Source: Streptomyces sp. R21 (GTDB lineage Bacteria; Actinomycetota; Actinomycetes; Streptomycetales; Streptomycetaceae). From it: 64,000 bases of DNA. Below are positions 1 to 8,984 of this stretch, one piece after another. The stretch lies in contig NZ_CP163435.1 of assembly GCF_041051975.1 (NCBI RefSeq), forward strand, positions 1,798,001-1,862,000, in the 5' to 3' direction. The notes under the pieces were generated by a model, which saw only the letters and a list, made by a program, of their open reading frames with translations, was not told the DNA's origin and ran no database searches. Each line of letters opens with the position of its first letter. Positions within the stretch are counted from its first letter, which is position 1. The translations under genes and the position numbers were made by a program.

Positions 1-408
1 ATGTTCTCCCCGGGGCTGCCCGTTCCGCCGGACGCCGTCAACGAGGCCCATCAGCTGCTGCGCGAGACTCTGGACCGGTGTGCGGTCGCCGGACGCCTCA
101 GGGTCTCGCTGGACGTGGCCACGCAGATGGTGATGTCCGCCAACACGGGTGTGGCCCTGTCCCTGGTGGCCCGCCCCGCGCACTACCCGGACGCGGAGTT
201 CTCCACCCGCGTCCGTGACGCCGTCGTCGACGCCATCACGCAGCCCGCCGCGAACGAGAAGCGGCCGTCCGCACCCTCGGACGGTGTCCCGGCCGCCGCC
301 GCGACGCTCTCAGCCCGGCTGCGTGCCACCCCTCCCGCCGCGCTCAGCGCGGCCGAGACCGGACTGCTCCAGGAGTGGCTGGACGCACTCACCGGCGGCG
401 GCGCCTGA
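1..408 (+). CDS. C-terminal part of a possible TetR-family regulator (5' end outside window)
   Basis: The frame is open from the first base, so only the last 135 residues of what is probably a longer protein are visible, and the ATG at position 1 need not be the true start. No helix-turn-helix is present in this part. The sequence is mostly helical (Ala/Leu rich, with a Pro/Ala linker around residues 90-110) and looks like the ligand-binding half of a TetR-family repressor. That assignment rests on general resemblance only. It converges on the beta-oxidation operon across a strong hairpin terminator. Confidence 0.45.
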   Translation: MFSPGLPVPPDAVNEAHQLLRETLDRCAVAGRLRVSLDVATQMVMSANTGVALSLVARPAHYPDAEFSTRVRDAVVDAITQPAANEKRPSAPSDGVPAAAATLSARLRATPPAALSAAETGLLQEWLDALTGGGA

Positions 409-450
409 CGCGCCGCGTCTTCGGCCCGATCCGCCGGACTGCCACGAAAT

Positions 451-483
451 GAGGTGCCGTACCGCTGAGCGGTACGGCACCTC
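451..483. terminator. Bidirectional hairpin terminator
   Basis: A perfect 15-bp inverted repeat (GAGGTGCCGTACCGC and its complement, arms 451-465 and 469-483) with a 3-nt TGA loop, extended by one more T-A pair outside. It sits between two convergent genes ending at 408 and 504. There is no T tract, as is usual for Streptomyces terminators. Confidence 0.85.
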
Positions 484-503
484 ACGTCAGACTCTCTACG
501 CCA

Positions 504-2684
504 CTACTTCTTCGCGTCGCTGAACCGCTCCCCCTTCTCCGCCTTCTCGACCAGCAGCGCGGGCGGCGTGAACCGCTCGCCGTAGCGTTCGGCGAGTTCA
601 CGCGCGCGTGCCACGAATCCGGGGAGCCCGCCTTCGTAGCCGTTGATGTACTGCAGGACGCCGCCGGTCCAGCCCGGGAAGCCGATGCCGAAGATGGAGC
701 CGATGTTGGCGTCGGCGACCGAGGTGAGCACGCCTTCCTCGAGGAGGCGGACCGTGTCCAACGCCTCGGAGAAGAGCATGCGTTCCTGCATGTCCTCGAA
801 GGGGATCTCGTGACCCGGCTTCGTGAAGTGCTCGCGCAGGCCCGGCCACAGCTTGGCGCGCTTGCCGTCCACGTAGTCGTAGAAGCCCGCGCCGCCGCTG
901 CGTCCCGGGCGGGCGAACTCGTCGACCATGCGGTCGATGACGGCCTCGGCGGGGTGGGTCGCCCAGGTGCCACCGGCCTCCTCGACGGCTCGCTTGGACT
1001 CGGCCCGGATCTTGCGCGGCAGGGTCAGCGTCAGTTCGTCCATGAGGGAGAGGACCTTGGCCGGGTAGCCCGCCTGGGCGGCGGCCTGCTCGACGGACGC
1101 GGGCTCGATGCCCTCGCCGACCATCGCGACGCCCTCGTTGATGAAGTGCCCGATGACGCGGGAGGTGAAGAAGCCGCGCGAGTCGTTGACGACGATGGGG
1201 GTCTTCTTGATCTGGCGGACCAGGTCGAAGGCGCGGGCCAGCGCCTCGTCGCCGGTGTGCTCGCCCTTGATGATCTCGACGAGCGGCATCTTGTCGACGG
1301 GCGAGAAGAAGTGCAGGCCGATGAAGTCGCTCTGGCGCTCGACGCCTTCGGCGAGGGCGGTGATCGGCAGGGTCGAGGTGTTGGAGCACAGCAGTGCGTC
1401 CGGCTCGACGATGTGCTGGATCTCCTGGAACACCTTGTGCTTGAGAGAGGTGTCCTCGAAGACCGCCTCGATCACCGCGTCGCAGCCCGCCAGGTCGGCC
1501 GGGTCGGACGTGGGCGTGATGCGGGCCAGGAGCTCGTCCGCCTTCTCCTGCGTCGTACGGCCCCGGGAGACCGCCTTCGCGCAGAGCTTCTCGGAGTAGG
1601 CCTTGCCCTTGGCGGCGGCCTCCGCCGACACGTCCTTGAGGACGACCTCGATGCCCGCACGGGCGCACGAGTAGGCGATGCCCGCGCCCATCATCCCGGC
1701 GCCGAGGACGGCGGCCCTGCGCACCGGCCGCGGCTCGATGCCCTGGGGGCGGTTCGCTCCGGAGTTGACGGCCTGCAGGTCGAAGAAGAACGCCTGGATC
1801 ATGTTCTTCGCGGTCTGGCCGGTGACCAGCTCGGTGAAGTAGCGCGCCTCGATGATCAGCGCGGTCTCGAAGTCGACCTGCGAGCCCTCGACGGCCGCCG
1901 CGAGGATGTTGCGCGGAGCCGGGTAGGGGGCGCCGTTCAGCTGCTTCTTCAGGTTGGCCGGGAAGGCGGGCAGATTGGCGGCGAACTTCGGGTTCAACGG
2001 CGTACCGCCCGGGATCCGGTAGCCCGGCACGTCCCACGGCTGGCGGGACTCCGGGTTCGCGTCGATGAAGGCGCGCGCCTTGGCGAGCATCTCCTCGGGG
2101 GTGGCGGCCACTTCGTGGACGAGGCCGTTGTCCAGGGCGCGCTGCGGGGAGTACTGGGTGCCCTGGAGCAGCACCTTCAGCAGCGCGTCCGCGATGCCCA
2201 TGAGGCGTACGGTGCGGGTGACGCCGCCGCCCGCCGGCAGCAGGCCGAGGGTGACCTCGGGCAGGCCGATCTTGGAGCCGGGGGCGTCGAGGGCGACGCG
2301 GTGGTGGGAGGCGAGGGCGATCTCGTAACCGCCGCCCAGGGCCGCGCCGTTGATGGCGGCGACGACCGGCTTGCCGAGGGTCTCGATGCGGCGCAGGGAT
2401 GCCTTGATGGCCGTACCGGTGTCGAAGGCGGCCTGGGCGTTCTCCGGGCCCGCCTTCATCATGTCCTTGAGATCGCCGCCCGCGAAGAAGGTCTTCTTGG
2501 CGGAGGTGTAGATGATGCCGCGGATCGAGTCCTTCTCGGCCTCGGCGCGGTCGGCGACCGCCGCGATCGAGTCCTTGAAGGCCTGGTTCATGGTGTTCGC
2601 GGACTGGTTGGGGTCGTCGAGGACGAGGGTGACGACGCCGGTCTCGTCCTGTTCCCAGCGGATGGTGGTGGGCTCAGTGCTCAT
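504..2684 (-). CDS. fadB: FadB-type bifunctional enoyl-CoA hydratase / 3-hydroxyacyl-CoA dehydrogenase
   Basis: About 726 residues. The first 190 or so form a crotonase domain (oxyanion-hole segments [10 protein letters not shown] and [10 protein letters not shown]). From about residue 310 an NAD-binding Rossmann fold follows with GAGMMGAG, then HFFSPVDKM and the 3-hydroxyacyl-CoA dehydrogenase C-terminal helices. It hydrates trans-2-enoyl-CoA and oxidises the L-3-hydroxyacyl-CoA, the middle two steps of beta-oxidation, in the cytoplasm. The ATG at 2684 has GGAG seven bases upstream; a longer reading to 2702 lacks a ribosome site. It is the last gene of a five-gene operon, 30 bp after the thiolase, and ends just before the terminator at 451-483. 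Confidence 0.95.
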   Translation of the reverse strand: MSTEPTTIRWEQDETGVVTLVLDDPNQSANTMNQAFKDSIAAVADRAEAEKDSIRGIIYTSAKKTFFAGGDLKDMMKAGPENAQAAFDTGTAIKASLRRIETLGKPVVAAINGAALGGGYEIALASHHRVALDAPGSKIGLPEVTLGLLPAGGGVTRTVRLMGIADALLKVLLQGTQYSPQRALDNGLVHEVAATPEEMLAKARAFIDANPESRQPWDVPGYRIPGGTPLNPKFAANLPAFPANLKKQLNGAPYPAPRNILAAAVEGSQVDFETALIIEARYFTELVTGQTAKNMIQAFFFDLQAVNSGANRPQGIEPRPVRRAAVLGAGMMGAGIAYSCARAGIEVVLKDVSAEAAAKGKAYSEKLCAKAVSRGRTTQEKADELLARITPTSDPADLAGCDAVIEAVFEDTSLKHKVFQEIQHIVEPDALLCSNTSTLPITALAEGVERQSDFIGLHFFSPVDKMPLVEIIKGEHTGDEALARAFDLVRQIKKTPIVVNDSRGFFTSRVIGHFINEGVAMVGEGIEPASVEQAAAQAGYPAKVLSLMDELTLTLPRKIRAESKRAVEEAGGTWATHPAEAVIDRMVDEFARPGRSGGAGFYDYVDGKRAKLWPGLREHFTKPGHEIPFEDMQERMLFSEALDTVRLLEEGVLTSVADANIGSIFGIGFPGWTGGVLQYINGYEGGLPGFVARARELAERYGERFTPPALLVEKAEKGERFSDAKK

Positions 2685-2714
2685 CAGGGTGCTCCGTAAC
2701 AATCCGTTGGGGGG

Positions 2715-3929
2715 TCAGACGCGCTCGACGATGGTGGCGATGCCCATGCCGCCGCCGACGCACAGCGTGGCGAGCCCGAACCGCTTGTCCTGGCGCTCCA
2801 GTTCGTCGACGAGGGTGCCGAGGATCATCGCTCCGGTGGCGCCGAGCGGGTGGCCCAGCGCGATCGCGCCGCCGTTGACGTTGACCTTGTCCAGGGACAG
2901 GCCCATCTCGCGCACGAAGCGCAGCACCACGGCGGCGAAGGCCTCGTTGATCTCGACGAGGTCGATGTCGTCGATGGTCAGACCGGCCTTGGCGAGCGCC
3001 TTGCGGGTCGCGGGCGCGGGCCCGGTCAGCATGATGGTGGGCTCGGAGCCGGAGACGGCCGCGGAGACGATGCGGGCGCGCGGGGTGAGGCCGTAGCGCT
3101 CGCCGACCTCCTTGGTGCCGATGGCGACGAGGGACGCGCCGTCCACGATGCCGGACGAGTTGCCCGCGTGGTGGACGTGGTCGATCTCCTCGACCCAGTG
3201 GTACTTCTGCAGGGCCACGGCGTCGAAGCCGCCCAGCTCGCCGATGTCCTTGAAGGACGGCTTCAGCTTGGCGAGTGAGTCGGCGGTGGTGCCCGGGCGC
3301 AGGAACTCGTCGTGGTCGAGGACCACCAGGCCGCTGCGGTCCTTGACGGGGACGACGGACCTCGCGAAGCGGCCGTCCTTCCAGGCCGCGGCGGCGCGCT
3401 CCTGGGACAGGGCCGCGTACTCGTCGACGTCGCGGCGCCTGAGGCCCTCGATGGTCGCGATGAGGTCGGCGCCGATGCCCTGCGGCACGAAGTTGGTGGC
3501 CATGTTGGTCATCGGGTCGGCGAACCAGGCGCCGCCGTCGGAGGCCATCGGCACCCGCGACATCGACTCGACGCCGCCCGCGAGCACCAGGTCCTCCCAG
3601 CCCGAACGGACCTTCATCGCGGCCAGGTTGACGGCCTCCAGGCCGGAGGCACAGAAGCGGTTCTCCTGGACGCCGGCGACCGTGTCGGGCAGGCCCGCGG
3701 CGATCGCGGCGATCCGGGCGATGTCGGAGCCCTGGTCGCCGACGGGTCCGACGACGCCGAGCACGATGTCGTCGATCGCGGCCGGGTCCAGGCTCGGGAA
3801 CCGGGCCTGGATCTCGTGGATGAGGCCGACGACGAGGTCGATGGGCTTGGTGCCGTGCAGGGCGCCGTTGGCCTTGCCGCGGCCGCGCGGGGTGCGGATC
3901 GCGTCGTACACGTACGCTTCGGTGCTCAC
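2715..3929 (-). CDS. fadA: Acetyl-CoA C-acyltransferase (thiolase, FadA type)
   Basis: 404 residues, a normal thiolase length. The acyl-accepting cysteine is Cys93 in [10 protein letters not shown]; the C-terminal half carries GHPLGATGA with the catalytic His and LCVGGGMG with the second catalytic Cys. It cleaves 3-ketoacyl-CoA to acetyl-CoA (or propionyl-CoA from methyl-branched chains) and a shortened acyl-CoA. A GTG start at 3929 has AAAGG seven bases upstream; an upstream in-frame TTG has no such site. It lies between fadB (30 bp) and the acyl-CoA dehydrogenase (39 bp), with which it should form a complete degradation cycle. Confidence 0.95.
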   Translation of the reverse strand: MSTEAYVYDAIRTPRGRGKANGALHGTKPIDLVVGLIHEIQARFPSLDPAAIDDIVLGVVGPVGDQGSDIARIAAIAAGLPDTVAGVQENRFCASGLEAVNLAAMKVRSGWEDLVLAGGVESMSRVPMASDGGAWFADPMTNMATNFVPQGIGADLIATIEGLRRRDVDEYAALSQERAAAAWKDGRFARSVVPVKDRSGLVVLDHDEFLRPGTTADSLAKLKPSFKDIGELGGFDAVALQKYHWVEEIDHVHHAGNSSGIVDGASLVAIGTKEVGERYGLTPRARIVSAAVSGSEPTIMLTGPAPATRKALAKAGLTIDDIDLVEINEAFAAVVLRFVREMGLSLDKVNVNGGAIALGHPLGATGAMILGTLVDELERQDKRFGLATLCVGGGMGIATIVERV

Positions 3930-3968
3930 TGAAAAGCCTTTCAAGGAGAGCCAGGGCGGGTCGGGGGG

Positions 3969-5111
3969 TCAGCTGAGCAGGGAACGGCCGATGATCTCCT
4001 TCATGATCTCGGTGGTCCCGCCGTAGATGGTCTGGATGCGTCCGTCGGTGAAGGCCTTGGCCACGCGGTACTCGGTCATGTAGCCGTAGCCGCCGTGCAG
4101 TTGGAGGCAGCGGTCGGCGACCCGCTTCTGCAGTTCGGTGGCCCACCACTTGGCCATCGAGGCGTGCACGGCGTCGAGTTCGCCGTCGGCGTGGTCGGCT
4201 ATGCAGCGGTCGAGGAAGGCGCGGGTGACGGCGCACTCGGTCGCCATCTCGGCCACTTCGAAGCGGATGTGCTGGAGCTTGGAGAGCGGGCGGCCGAAGG
4301 CCTCGCGCTCCTTGACGTACTCCGTGGTGATCTCCAGCAGGTACTCGGCGGCGGCGATCGCGGAGACGGCGATGCTCAGGCGCTCCTGCGCGAGGTTGGT
4401 CATCAGGTGTACGAAGGCGCCGTTGAGTTCGCCGAGCAGGTTCTCCTTGGGCACGCGCACGTCGTGGAAGAACAACTCGGCCGTGTCCTGGGCCTTCTGG
4501 CCGATCTTGTCGAGGTTGCGGCCGCGCTCGAAGCCCTCCATGCCGCGCTCGACGACCAGCAGGGAGAGGCCGTGGGCGCCGCCCTCGGGGCTCGTCTTCG
4601 CGACGACGATGACGAGGTCGGCGAGGATGCCGTTCGAGATGAACGTCTTGGAGCCGCTGAGCACCCAGTGGTCGCCGCGGTCGTCCGCGTGCGTCTTGAT
4701 GCCCTGGAGGTCGGATCCGGCGCCCGGCTCGGTCATGGCGATCGCCGTGATCAGCGAGCCGTCGCAGAAGCCGGGCAGCCAGCGCCGCCTCTGCTCGTCG
4801 GTGGCGAGGCCCGTCAGATAGGGCCCGATGATGTCGTTGTGCAGGCCGAGCGCGAGTCCGGCGGCTCCCGCGCGCGTGAACTCCTCGGAGAGTACGGCGC
4901 TGTAGCGGAAGTCGGGTTCGCCGCCGCCCCCGTACTCCTCGGGCACGGCGAGGCCGAGGAGGCCCTGCTTGCCGGCCGCCCGCCAGGCGTCCCGCGAGAC
5001 GATGCCGTCCTTCTCCCACTGGTCGTAGTGGGGCAGCACCTCCTTGGCGAGGAAGGTGCGGACGGTCTCGCGGAACGCGTCGTGCTCGGCGGTGAACAGC
5101 TGCCGCTTCAT
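3969..5111 (-). CDS. Acyl-CoA dehydrogenase
   Basis: 380 residues, the usual length. Family signatures are AMTEPGAGSDLQ near residue 125 and a C-terminal block QLHGGYGYMTEY...IYGGTTEIMKEIIGRSLL, where the Glu of GGTTEIM is in the place of the catalytic base. It is a FAD enzyme that makes the 2,3-double bond in acyl-CoA and passes electrons to ETF. The ATG at 5111 follows GGGAGG by 9 bases; reading further upstream gives an Arg-rich sequence that is an out-of-frame image of the next gene. Its substrate is not evident from sequence; the racemase-type gene two places upstream suggests 2-methyl-branched acyl-CoA. Confidence 0.95.
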   Translation of the reverse strand: MKRQLFTAEHDAFRETVRTFLAKEVLPHYDQWEKDGIVSRDAWRAAGKQGLLGLAVPEEYGGGGEPDFRYSAVLSEEFTRAGAAGLALGLHNDIIGPYLTGLATDEQRRRWLPGFCDGSLITAIAMTEPGAGSDLQGIKTHADDRGDHWVLSGSKTFISNGILADLVIVVAKTSPEGGAHGLSLLVVERGMEGFERGRNLDKIGQKAQDTAELFFHDVRVPKENLLGELNGAFVHLMTNLAQERLSIAVSAIAAAEYLLEITTEYVKEREAFGRPLSKLQHIRFEVAEMATECAVTRAFLDRCIADHADGELDAVHASMAKWWATELQKRVADRCLQLHGGYGYMTEYRVAKAFTDGRIQTIYGGTTEIMKEIIGRSLLS

Positions 5112-5125
5112 TGCTTCAAGCCTCC

Positions 5126-6139
5126 CTAGAGCCAGCTCTTGACGGTTTCGACCAACCTGGCCGGCTCCGGTCCCACCGGGGTGACGTTGAGCATCGTCAC
5201 TCCGGCCGCGCGGAAGGCCTCCACCCGCTCGCGCACGTAACCCTCCGGCCCGCACAGCGACATGAGCTCGCAGAACTCGTCCGGCACGGCGGCTTCGGCC
5301 TCCCTCTTGCGGCCCGACAGGTACAGCTCCTGGATCAGCGCGGCTTCCTTCTCGTAGCCGTACGCCACCGCGAGGTCGTTGTAGAAGTTCTTGCCAGGCG
5401 CGCCCATGCCCCCTACGTAGAGGGCGATTTTGGGCCGCGCGAGATCCCGTACGGCCGCCGCGTCCTCCCCGATGGCGAGCAGTCCGCCCGCGACGGTCCG
5501 CAGCGGTCCGAGTGCGGGGTCGCGGCGCGCGGCGCCCTCCACCAGAGCGGTGCCCCACACCTGGTGGGCCTTCTCCGGGATGAAGAGCGTGGGCAGCCAG
5601 CCGTCGGCGAGTTCGGCCGTCATCCGGACGTTGGCGGGGCCCAGCGAGGCGACGTAGAGCGGGACTTCGGGGCGCACCGGCTTGGTGAGGATCTTCAGAG
5701 GCTTGCCCAGGCCACCGGGGCGCGGCATGTCGGTGATCCCGTGGTGGTCGATGACCTCGCGGCGCAGGATGCGACGGGTCAGCTCGATGGTCTCGCGGGT
5801 GCGGCCCAGCGGTTTGTCGTACGGCTTCCCGTGCCAGCCCTCGACGACCTGCGGGCCCGAGGCGCCGAGGCCGATGATGGCGCGGCCGCCGGAGATCGCG
5901 TCGAGCCCGGCGGCGGTCTGGGCGATGAGGGCGGGGGTACGGGAGTAGACGTTGAGGATCGCGGCGCCGATCTTCATGCGCTCCGTGCGTGCGGCCAGAT
6001 AGCCCATGACCGTGGGCGAGTCGAAGCCGTAGGCCTCGGCGACCCAGACGGCGTCCAGCCCTGCGGACTCCAGCGCGGCGACCTCGTCGGCGGCCGTTCG
6101 GGGGTCGCCCGCGTAGTCGAGCGGAAGCGAGAGCTCCAT
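5126..6139 (-). CDS. LLM-class F420-dependent oxidoreductase
   Basis: 337 residues with a luciferase-like monooxygenase TIM-barrel: SLPLDYAG near the N-terminus, GLDAVWVAEAYGFD (helix 1/strand 2), ILNVYSRTPALIAQTAAGLDAISGGRAIIGLG (the family core around 60-95), and GPEGYVRERVEAFRAAGVT near the end. Such actinobacterial enzymes usually bind F420 rather than FMN. The exact reaction is unknown. Its ATG overlaps the TGA of the upstream CoA-transferase gene by one base (TGATG), which indicates translational coupling, and the next gene begins 14 bp after its stop. The placement inside a beta-oxidation operon suggests a redox step on an acyl-CoA or on a side group of the carbon source. Confidence 0.9.
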   Translation of the reverse strand: MELSLPLDYAGDPRTAADEVAALESAGLDAVWVAEAYGFDSPTVMGYLAARTERMKIGAAILNVYSRTPALIAQTAAGLDAISGGRAIIGLGASGPQVVEGWHGKPYDKPLGRTRETIELTRRILRREVIDHHGITDMPRPGGLGKPLKILTKPVRPEVPLYVASLGPANVRMTAELADGWLPTLFIPEKAHQVWGTALVEGAARRDPALGPLRTVAGGLLAIGEDAAAVRDLARPKIALYVGGMGAPGKNFYNDLAVAYGYEKEAALIQELYLSGRKREAEAAVPDEFCELMSLCGPEGYVRERVEAFRAAGVTMLNVTPVGPEPARLVETVKSWL

Positions 6140-7320
6140 CAGTCGCCGTCCTTGAGGTGGCCGTCCCTGGTGAGGCCGTCGCTGATGCGGTCCTCCTTGA
6201 TCAGGTGGGGTACGTCCCAGTCGCGGGCCACGGCCTCGGCGTCGGTGCCCGGCTGCGCGGGGCCGCTGCGGACGGAGGTGGGGGTCGCGGAGAAGCGGGG
6301 CGCGGGGGCGGGCTGGGTGATGCCGCCGTGGTCGGTGAAGGTGCCGCGGGCGGCGAGGTGCGGGTGGGCCGGGGCCTCGCGCAGCGACAGGACCGGCGCC
6401 ACGCAGGCGTCGGAGCCGTCGAAGACCGCCGTCCACTCCTCGCGCGTACGGGTCCTGAAGCGGGCCGCGACCGTGTCGCGCAGCTCGCCCCAGCGGGAGA
6501 CGTCCTTGCGGGCCGGGGCCTGGTCCTTGATGCCGAGCAGGTCCACGAACTCGTCGTAGAACTGCTGCTCCAGGGCGCCCACCGCCATGTACTGCCCGTC
6601 GGCCGTCTCGTAGGTGCCGTAGAAGGGGCAGCCGCCGTCGAGGAGGTTGGCGCCGCGCCGGTCCTGCCAGCCGCCGGCGGCGAGCATGCCGTGGATCATC
6701 GAGGTGAGGTGCGCGGTTCCGTCGACGATGGCCGCGTCGACGACCTGTCCGGCGCCGCTCGCGCGCGCGTGGTGCAGCGCGGCGAGAACGCCTACGACGA
6801 GGTAGAGCGAGCCGCCCGCGTAGTCGCCGACGAGGTTGGCGGGGACCACCGGGGGCTCGCCCGGGTTTCCGATCATGCCGAGGGTGCCGGTCGGCGCGAT
6901 GTACGCGATGTCGTGCCCGGCGCGCTGGGCGAGCGGGCCCTGCTGGCCCCAGCCGGTCATCCGTCCGTAGACGAGCTTCGGGTTACGGGCGTGGCAGCTG
7001 TCGGGGCCGACCCCGAGGCGCTCGGCGACGCCCGGACGGTAGCCCTCGATGAGGACGTCGGCGCGGTCGACGAGGTCGAGGACGCGGGCCGCGCCGTGCT
7101 CGCTCTTCAGGTCGACGACGACGGAGCGCTTGTTGCGGTTGGTGATGTCGTAGGCCGGGTCGATCGCGAGACCGGCGCCGCCGGGGCGGTCCACGCGCAC
7201 GACGTCCGCGCCGAGGTCTGCGAGGAGCATGGCGGCGAACGGGCCGGGGCCGATGCCCGCGAGCTCGACCACGCGCACCCCGGCGAGCGGGCCGTGCCCT
7301 GCCGTCCCTGCTCCTGCCAT
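6139..7320 (-). CDS. CaiB/BaiF CoA-transferase family protein, alpha-methylacyl-CoA racemase type
   Basis: 393 residues with the family III CoA-transferase fold: GVRVVELAGIGPGPFAAMLLADLGADVVRVDRP at the N-terminus, then YGRMTGWGQQGP and RAGHDIAYIAPTG. In alpha-methylacyl-CoA racemases the His/Asp pair sits in the equivalent GHDI segment, and a downstream Glu (here in GALEQQFYDEF) completes the active site. Racemisation of (2R)- to (2S)-methylacyl-CoA is the gateway to beta-oxidation of methyl-branched chains such as phytanyl or sterol side chains. First gene of the operon. ATG at 7320 with a GGGGG tract upstream; promoter and palindromes lie at 7345-7411. Confidence 0.9.
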   Translation of the reverse strand: MAGAGTAGHGPLAGVRVVELAGIGPGPFAAMLLADLGADVVRVDRPGGAGLAIDPAYDITNRNKRSVVVDLKSEHGAARVLDLVDRADVLIEGYRPGVAERLGVGPDSCHARNPKLVYGRMTGWGQQGPLAQRAGHDIAYIAPTGTLGMIGNPGEPPVVPANLVGDYAGGSLYLVVGVLAALHHARASGAGQVVDAAIVDGTAHLTSMIHGMLAAGGWQDRRGANLLDGGCPFYGTYETADGQYMAVGALEQQFYDEFVDLLGIKDQAPARKDVSRWGELRDTVAARFRTRTREEWTAVFDGSDACVAPVLSLREAPAHPHLAARGTFTDHGGITQPAPAPRFSATPTSVRSGPAQPGTDAEAVARDWDVPHLIKEDRISDGLTRDGHLKDGD

Positions 7321-7344
7321 CGAGCCCCCAGCACTGTGACACTA

Positions 7345-7411
7345 CTGATGTGACATCAGCGATGTTAAGAACGTGTTCCACGCCAGACAAGCCCTTGACG
7401 AGCAAGCGCTT
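7345..7411 (-). promoter_or_regulatory. Promoter with three palindromes, upstream of the beta-oxidation operon
   Basis: Reading the minus strand, TTGTCT (7390-7385), a 17-bp spacer and TAACAT (7367-7362) form a good vegetative promoter. AAGCGCTT (7404-7411) lies just upstream of the -35. GAACGTGTTC (7369-7378) fills the spacer and matches the KstR-type pattern AACnnGTT. A perfect 15-bp palindrome CTGATGTGACATCAG (7345-7359) lies just after the -10, where a repressor would block initiation. Which regulator binds is not shown by the sequence. Confidence 0.6.
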
Positions 7412-7584
7412 AGTTAAATTACGCCCGACGGATGCGGAGGGAAGCGGGCGAATCGGGGCGCTTCACCGGGAGTCCAGTCCCTCGGTACGGCCACGGCCAC
7501 CTCCGACCTCGTTGTCCGGCTGCTCGTACCTCACGCTAGCCTCAGCCACCGACAACGGCGCGGGGCGCACGGCTAAGGGGTGTC

Positions 7585-8757
7585 ATGAGCAGGCTGAAAA
7601 CGACGGATCGCGCGTACGACCTGGTGCTCTTCGGAGCCACCGGGTTCGTCGGGGTGCTCACCGCGGAGTACCTCGCCGCCCACGCCCCCGAGGGGCTGCG
7701 CTGGGCGATCGCCGGACGCAGCACCCGGAAGCTGGAGGAGCTGCGCGAGCGGCTGGCCGTCGACGTCGGGGTGCTCCGGGCTGACGTGGCCGATCCGGAG
7801 TCGCTGCGCGAACTCGCCCGCCACGCGCGCGTGGTGGCCACGACGGTAGGGCCCTACCTGAACTACGGCGAGGAACTGGTCGCCGCCTGTGCGGACGCCG
7901 GCGCGGACTACGTGGACCTCACCGGCGAGCCGGAGTTCGTGGACCTGATGTACGTCCGGCACGACGCACGCGCGCGGGAGACCGGCGCCCGGATCGTGCA
8001 CTCCTGCGGTTTCGACTCGATTCCGCACGACCTCGGCGCGTACTTCACCGTGCGACAGCTCCCCGAGGGCGTGCCGCTGACCGTCGACGGATTCGTGCGC
8101 TCCCAGGCGATGTTCTCGGGCGGTACGTTCGCCTCCGCGCTCAACCAGTTCGCGCGCGGCCGGCAGATGATCTCCGCCGCGCGGGACCGCCGGCGCCACG
8201 AGCCGCGGCTGATGGGACGGCGGGCCTCCGCGCCGCCGAGCGCGCCGCGGTTCGCCAAGGAGGTCGGGGCGTGGGCACTGCCGCTGCCCACCATCGACCC
8301 GCAGGTGGTGCAGCGCTCCGCCCGGGCCCTGGAGCGGTACGGCCCGGACTTCCGTTACCGCCACTACGCGGCCGTCGAGAGCCTGCCGGTCGCGCTGGGC
8401 GGGGTCGCCGCCGTCAGCACGCTCTTCGCCGCCGCCCAACTGCCGCCCGCGCGGCGCTGGTTGTCGGACCGCATCAGGCCCGGGGACGGGCCGAGCGCCG
8501 AGCGGCGCGCGAAGAGCTGGTTCTCGGTGCGGTTCGTCGGCGAGGGGGGCGGGCGGCGGGTCTTCACGGAGGTCTCGGGCGGCGACCCCGGCTACGACGA
8601 GACGGCGAAGATGCTCGCGGAGTCCGCGCTGTCCCTCGCCTTCGACGACCTGCCGGAAACGTCCGGGCAGCTCACGACGGCGGTGGCGATGGGCGACGCC
8701 CTCACCGAGCGGCTCCGCAAGGCGGGCATCACGTTCCGGGTCGCGGCCACGCGCTGA
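7585..8757 (+). CDS. Saccharopine dehydrogenase-like / trans-acting enoyl reductase family protein
   Basis: 390 residues. The N-terminus YDLVLFGATGFVGVLTAEYL is an NAD(P)-binding Rossmann motif (GATGFVG), followed by AIAGRSTRKLEEL; the middle has CADAGADYVDLTGEPEF and HSCGFDSIPHDLGAY, both typical of the saccharopine dehydrogenase-like group that includes the mycobacterial trans-acting enoyl reductase. An oxidoreductase acting on a lipid-linked substrate is likely, but the Streptomyces substrate is unknown. ATG at 7585 has AAGGGG a few bases upstream. It is divergent from the beta-oxidation operon, separated by 264 bp that include the operon's promoter. Confidence 0.85.
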   Translation: MSRLKTTDRAYDLVLFGATGFVGVLTAEYLAAHAPEGLRWAIAGRSTRKLEELRERLAVDVGVLRADVADPESLRELARHARVVATTVGPYLNYGEELVAACADAGADYVDLTGEPEFVDLMYVRHDARARETGARIVHSCGFDSIPHDLGAYFTVRQLPEGVPLTVDGFVRSQAMFSGGTFASALNQFARGRQMISAARDRRRHEPRLMGRRASAPPSAPRFAKEVGAWALPLPTIDPQVVQRSARALERYGPDFRYRHYAAVESLPVALGGVAAVSTLFAAAQLPPARRWLSDRIRPGDGPSAERRAKSWFSVRFVGEGGGRRVFTEVSGGDPGYDETAKMLAESALSLAFDDLPETSGQLTTAVAMGDALTERLRKAGITFRVAATR

Positions 8758-8775
8758 CCCTGCCACGCGGACTGC

Positions 8776-8922
8776 CTAGTGCGCCCACCCGGTGACCGTG
8801 TAGACCATCCCGCCGATCCAGGCGACACCGGCGAGCACGGCTAGCACGAGCGCGGCCAGTACGGCGCGCTCGACGGGCTGGGCGGGGCTGGCAGCGGGCT
8901 TCGGAGCACGGTGCGTCGTCAT
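8776..8922 (-). CDS. Small single-span membrane protein
   Basis: 48 residues from an ATG at 8922: a short polar, basic N-terminus (MTTHRAPKPAA) and one hydrophobic segment (about 19-42, AVLAALVLAVLAGVAWIGGMVYTV) ending in TGWAH. Codon usage is typical for the genome and the gene fits neatly between its neighbours. The family is not recognised. A longer reading to 8988 exists but would overlap the next gene. The ribosome site is weak. Confidence 0.6.
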   Translation of the reverse strand: MTTHRAPKPAASPAQPVERAVLAALVLAVLAGVAWIGGMVYTVTGWAH

Positions 8923-8984
8923 GGGCCACAGCCTGCCGATCAGGGCGGTGGCCCCACATCCGTACACGTACTCAGAGCACGTAC

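Noticed and set aside
810..2699. Long open frame (629 codons) on the plus strand opposite fadB
   Set aside because: A GC-rich antisense image of fadB: Val/Asp/Gly/Arg-biased composition, no ribosome site and no family resemblance.
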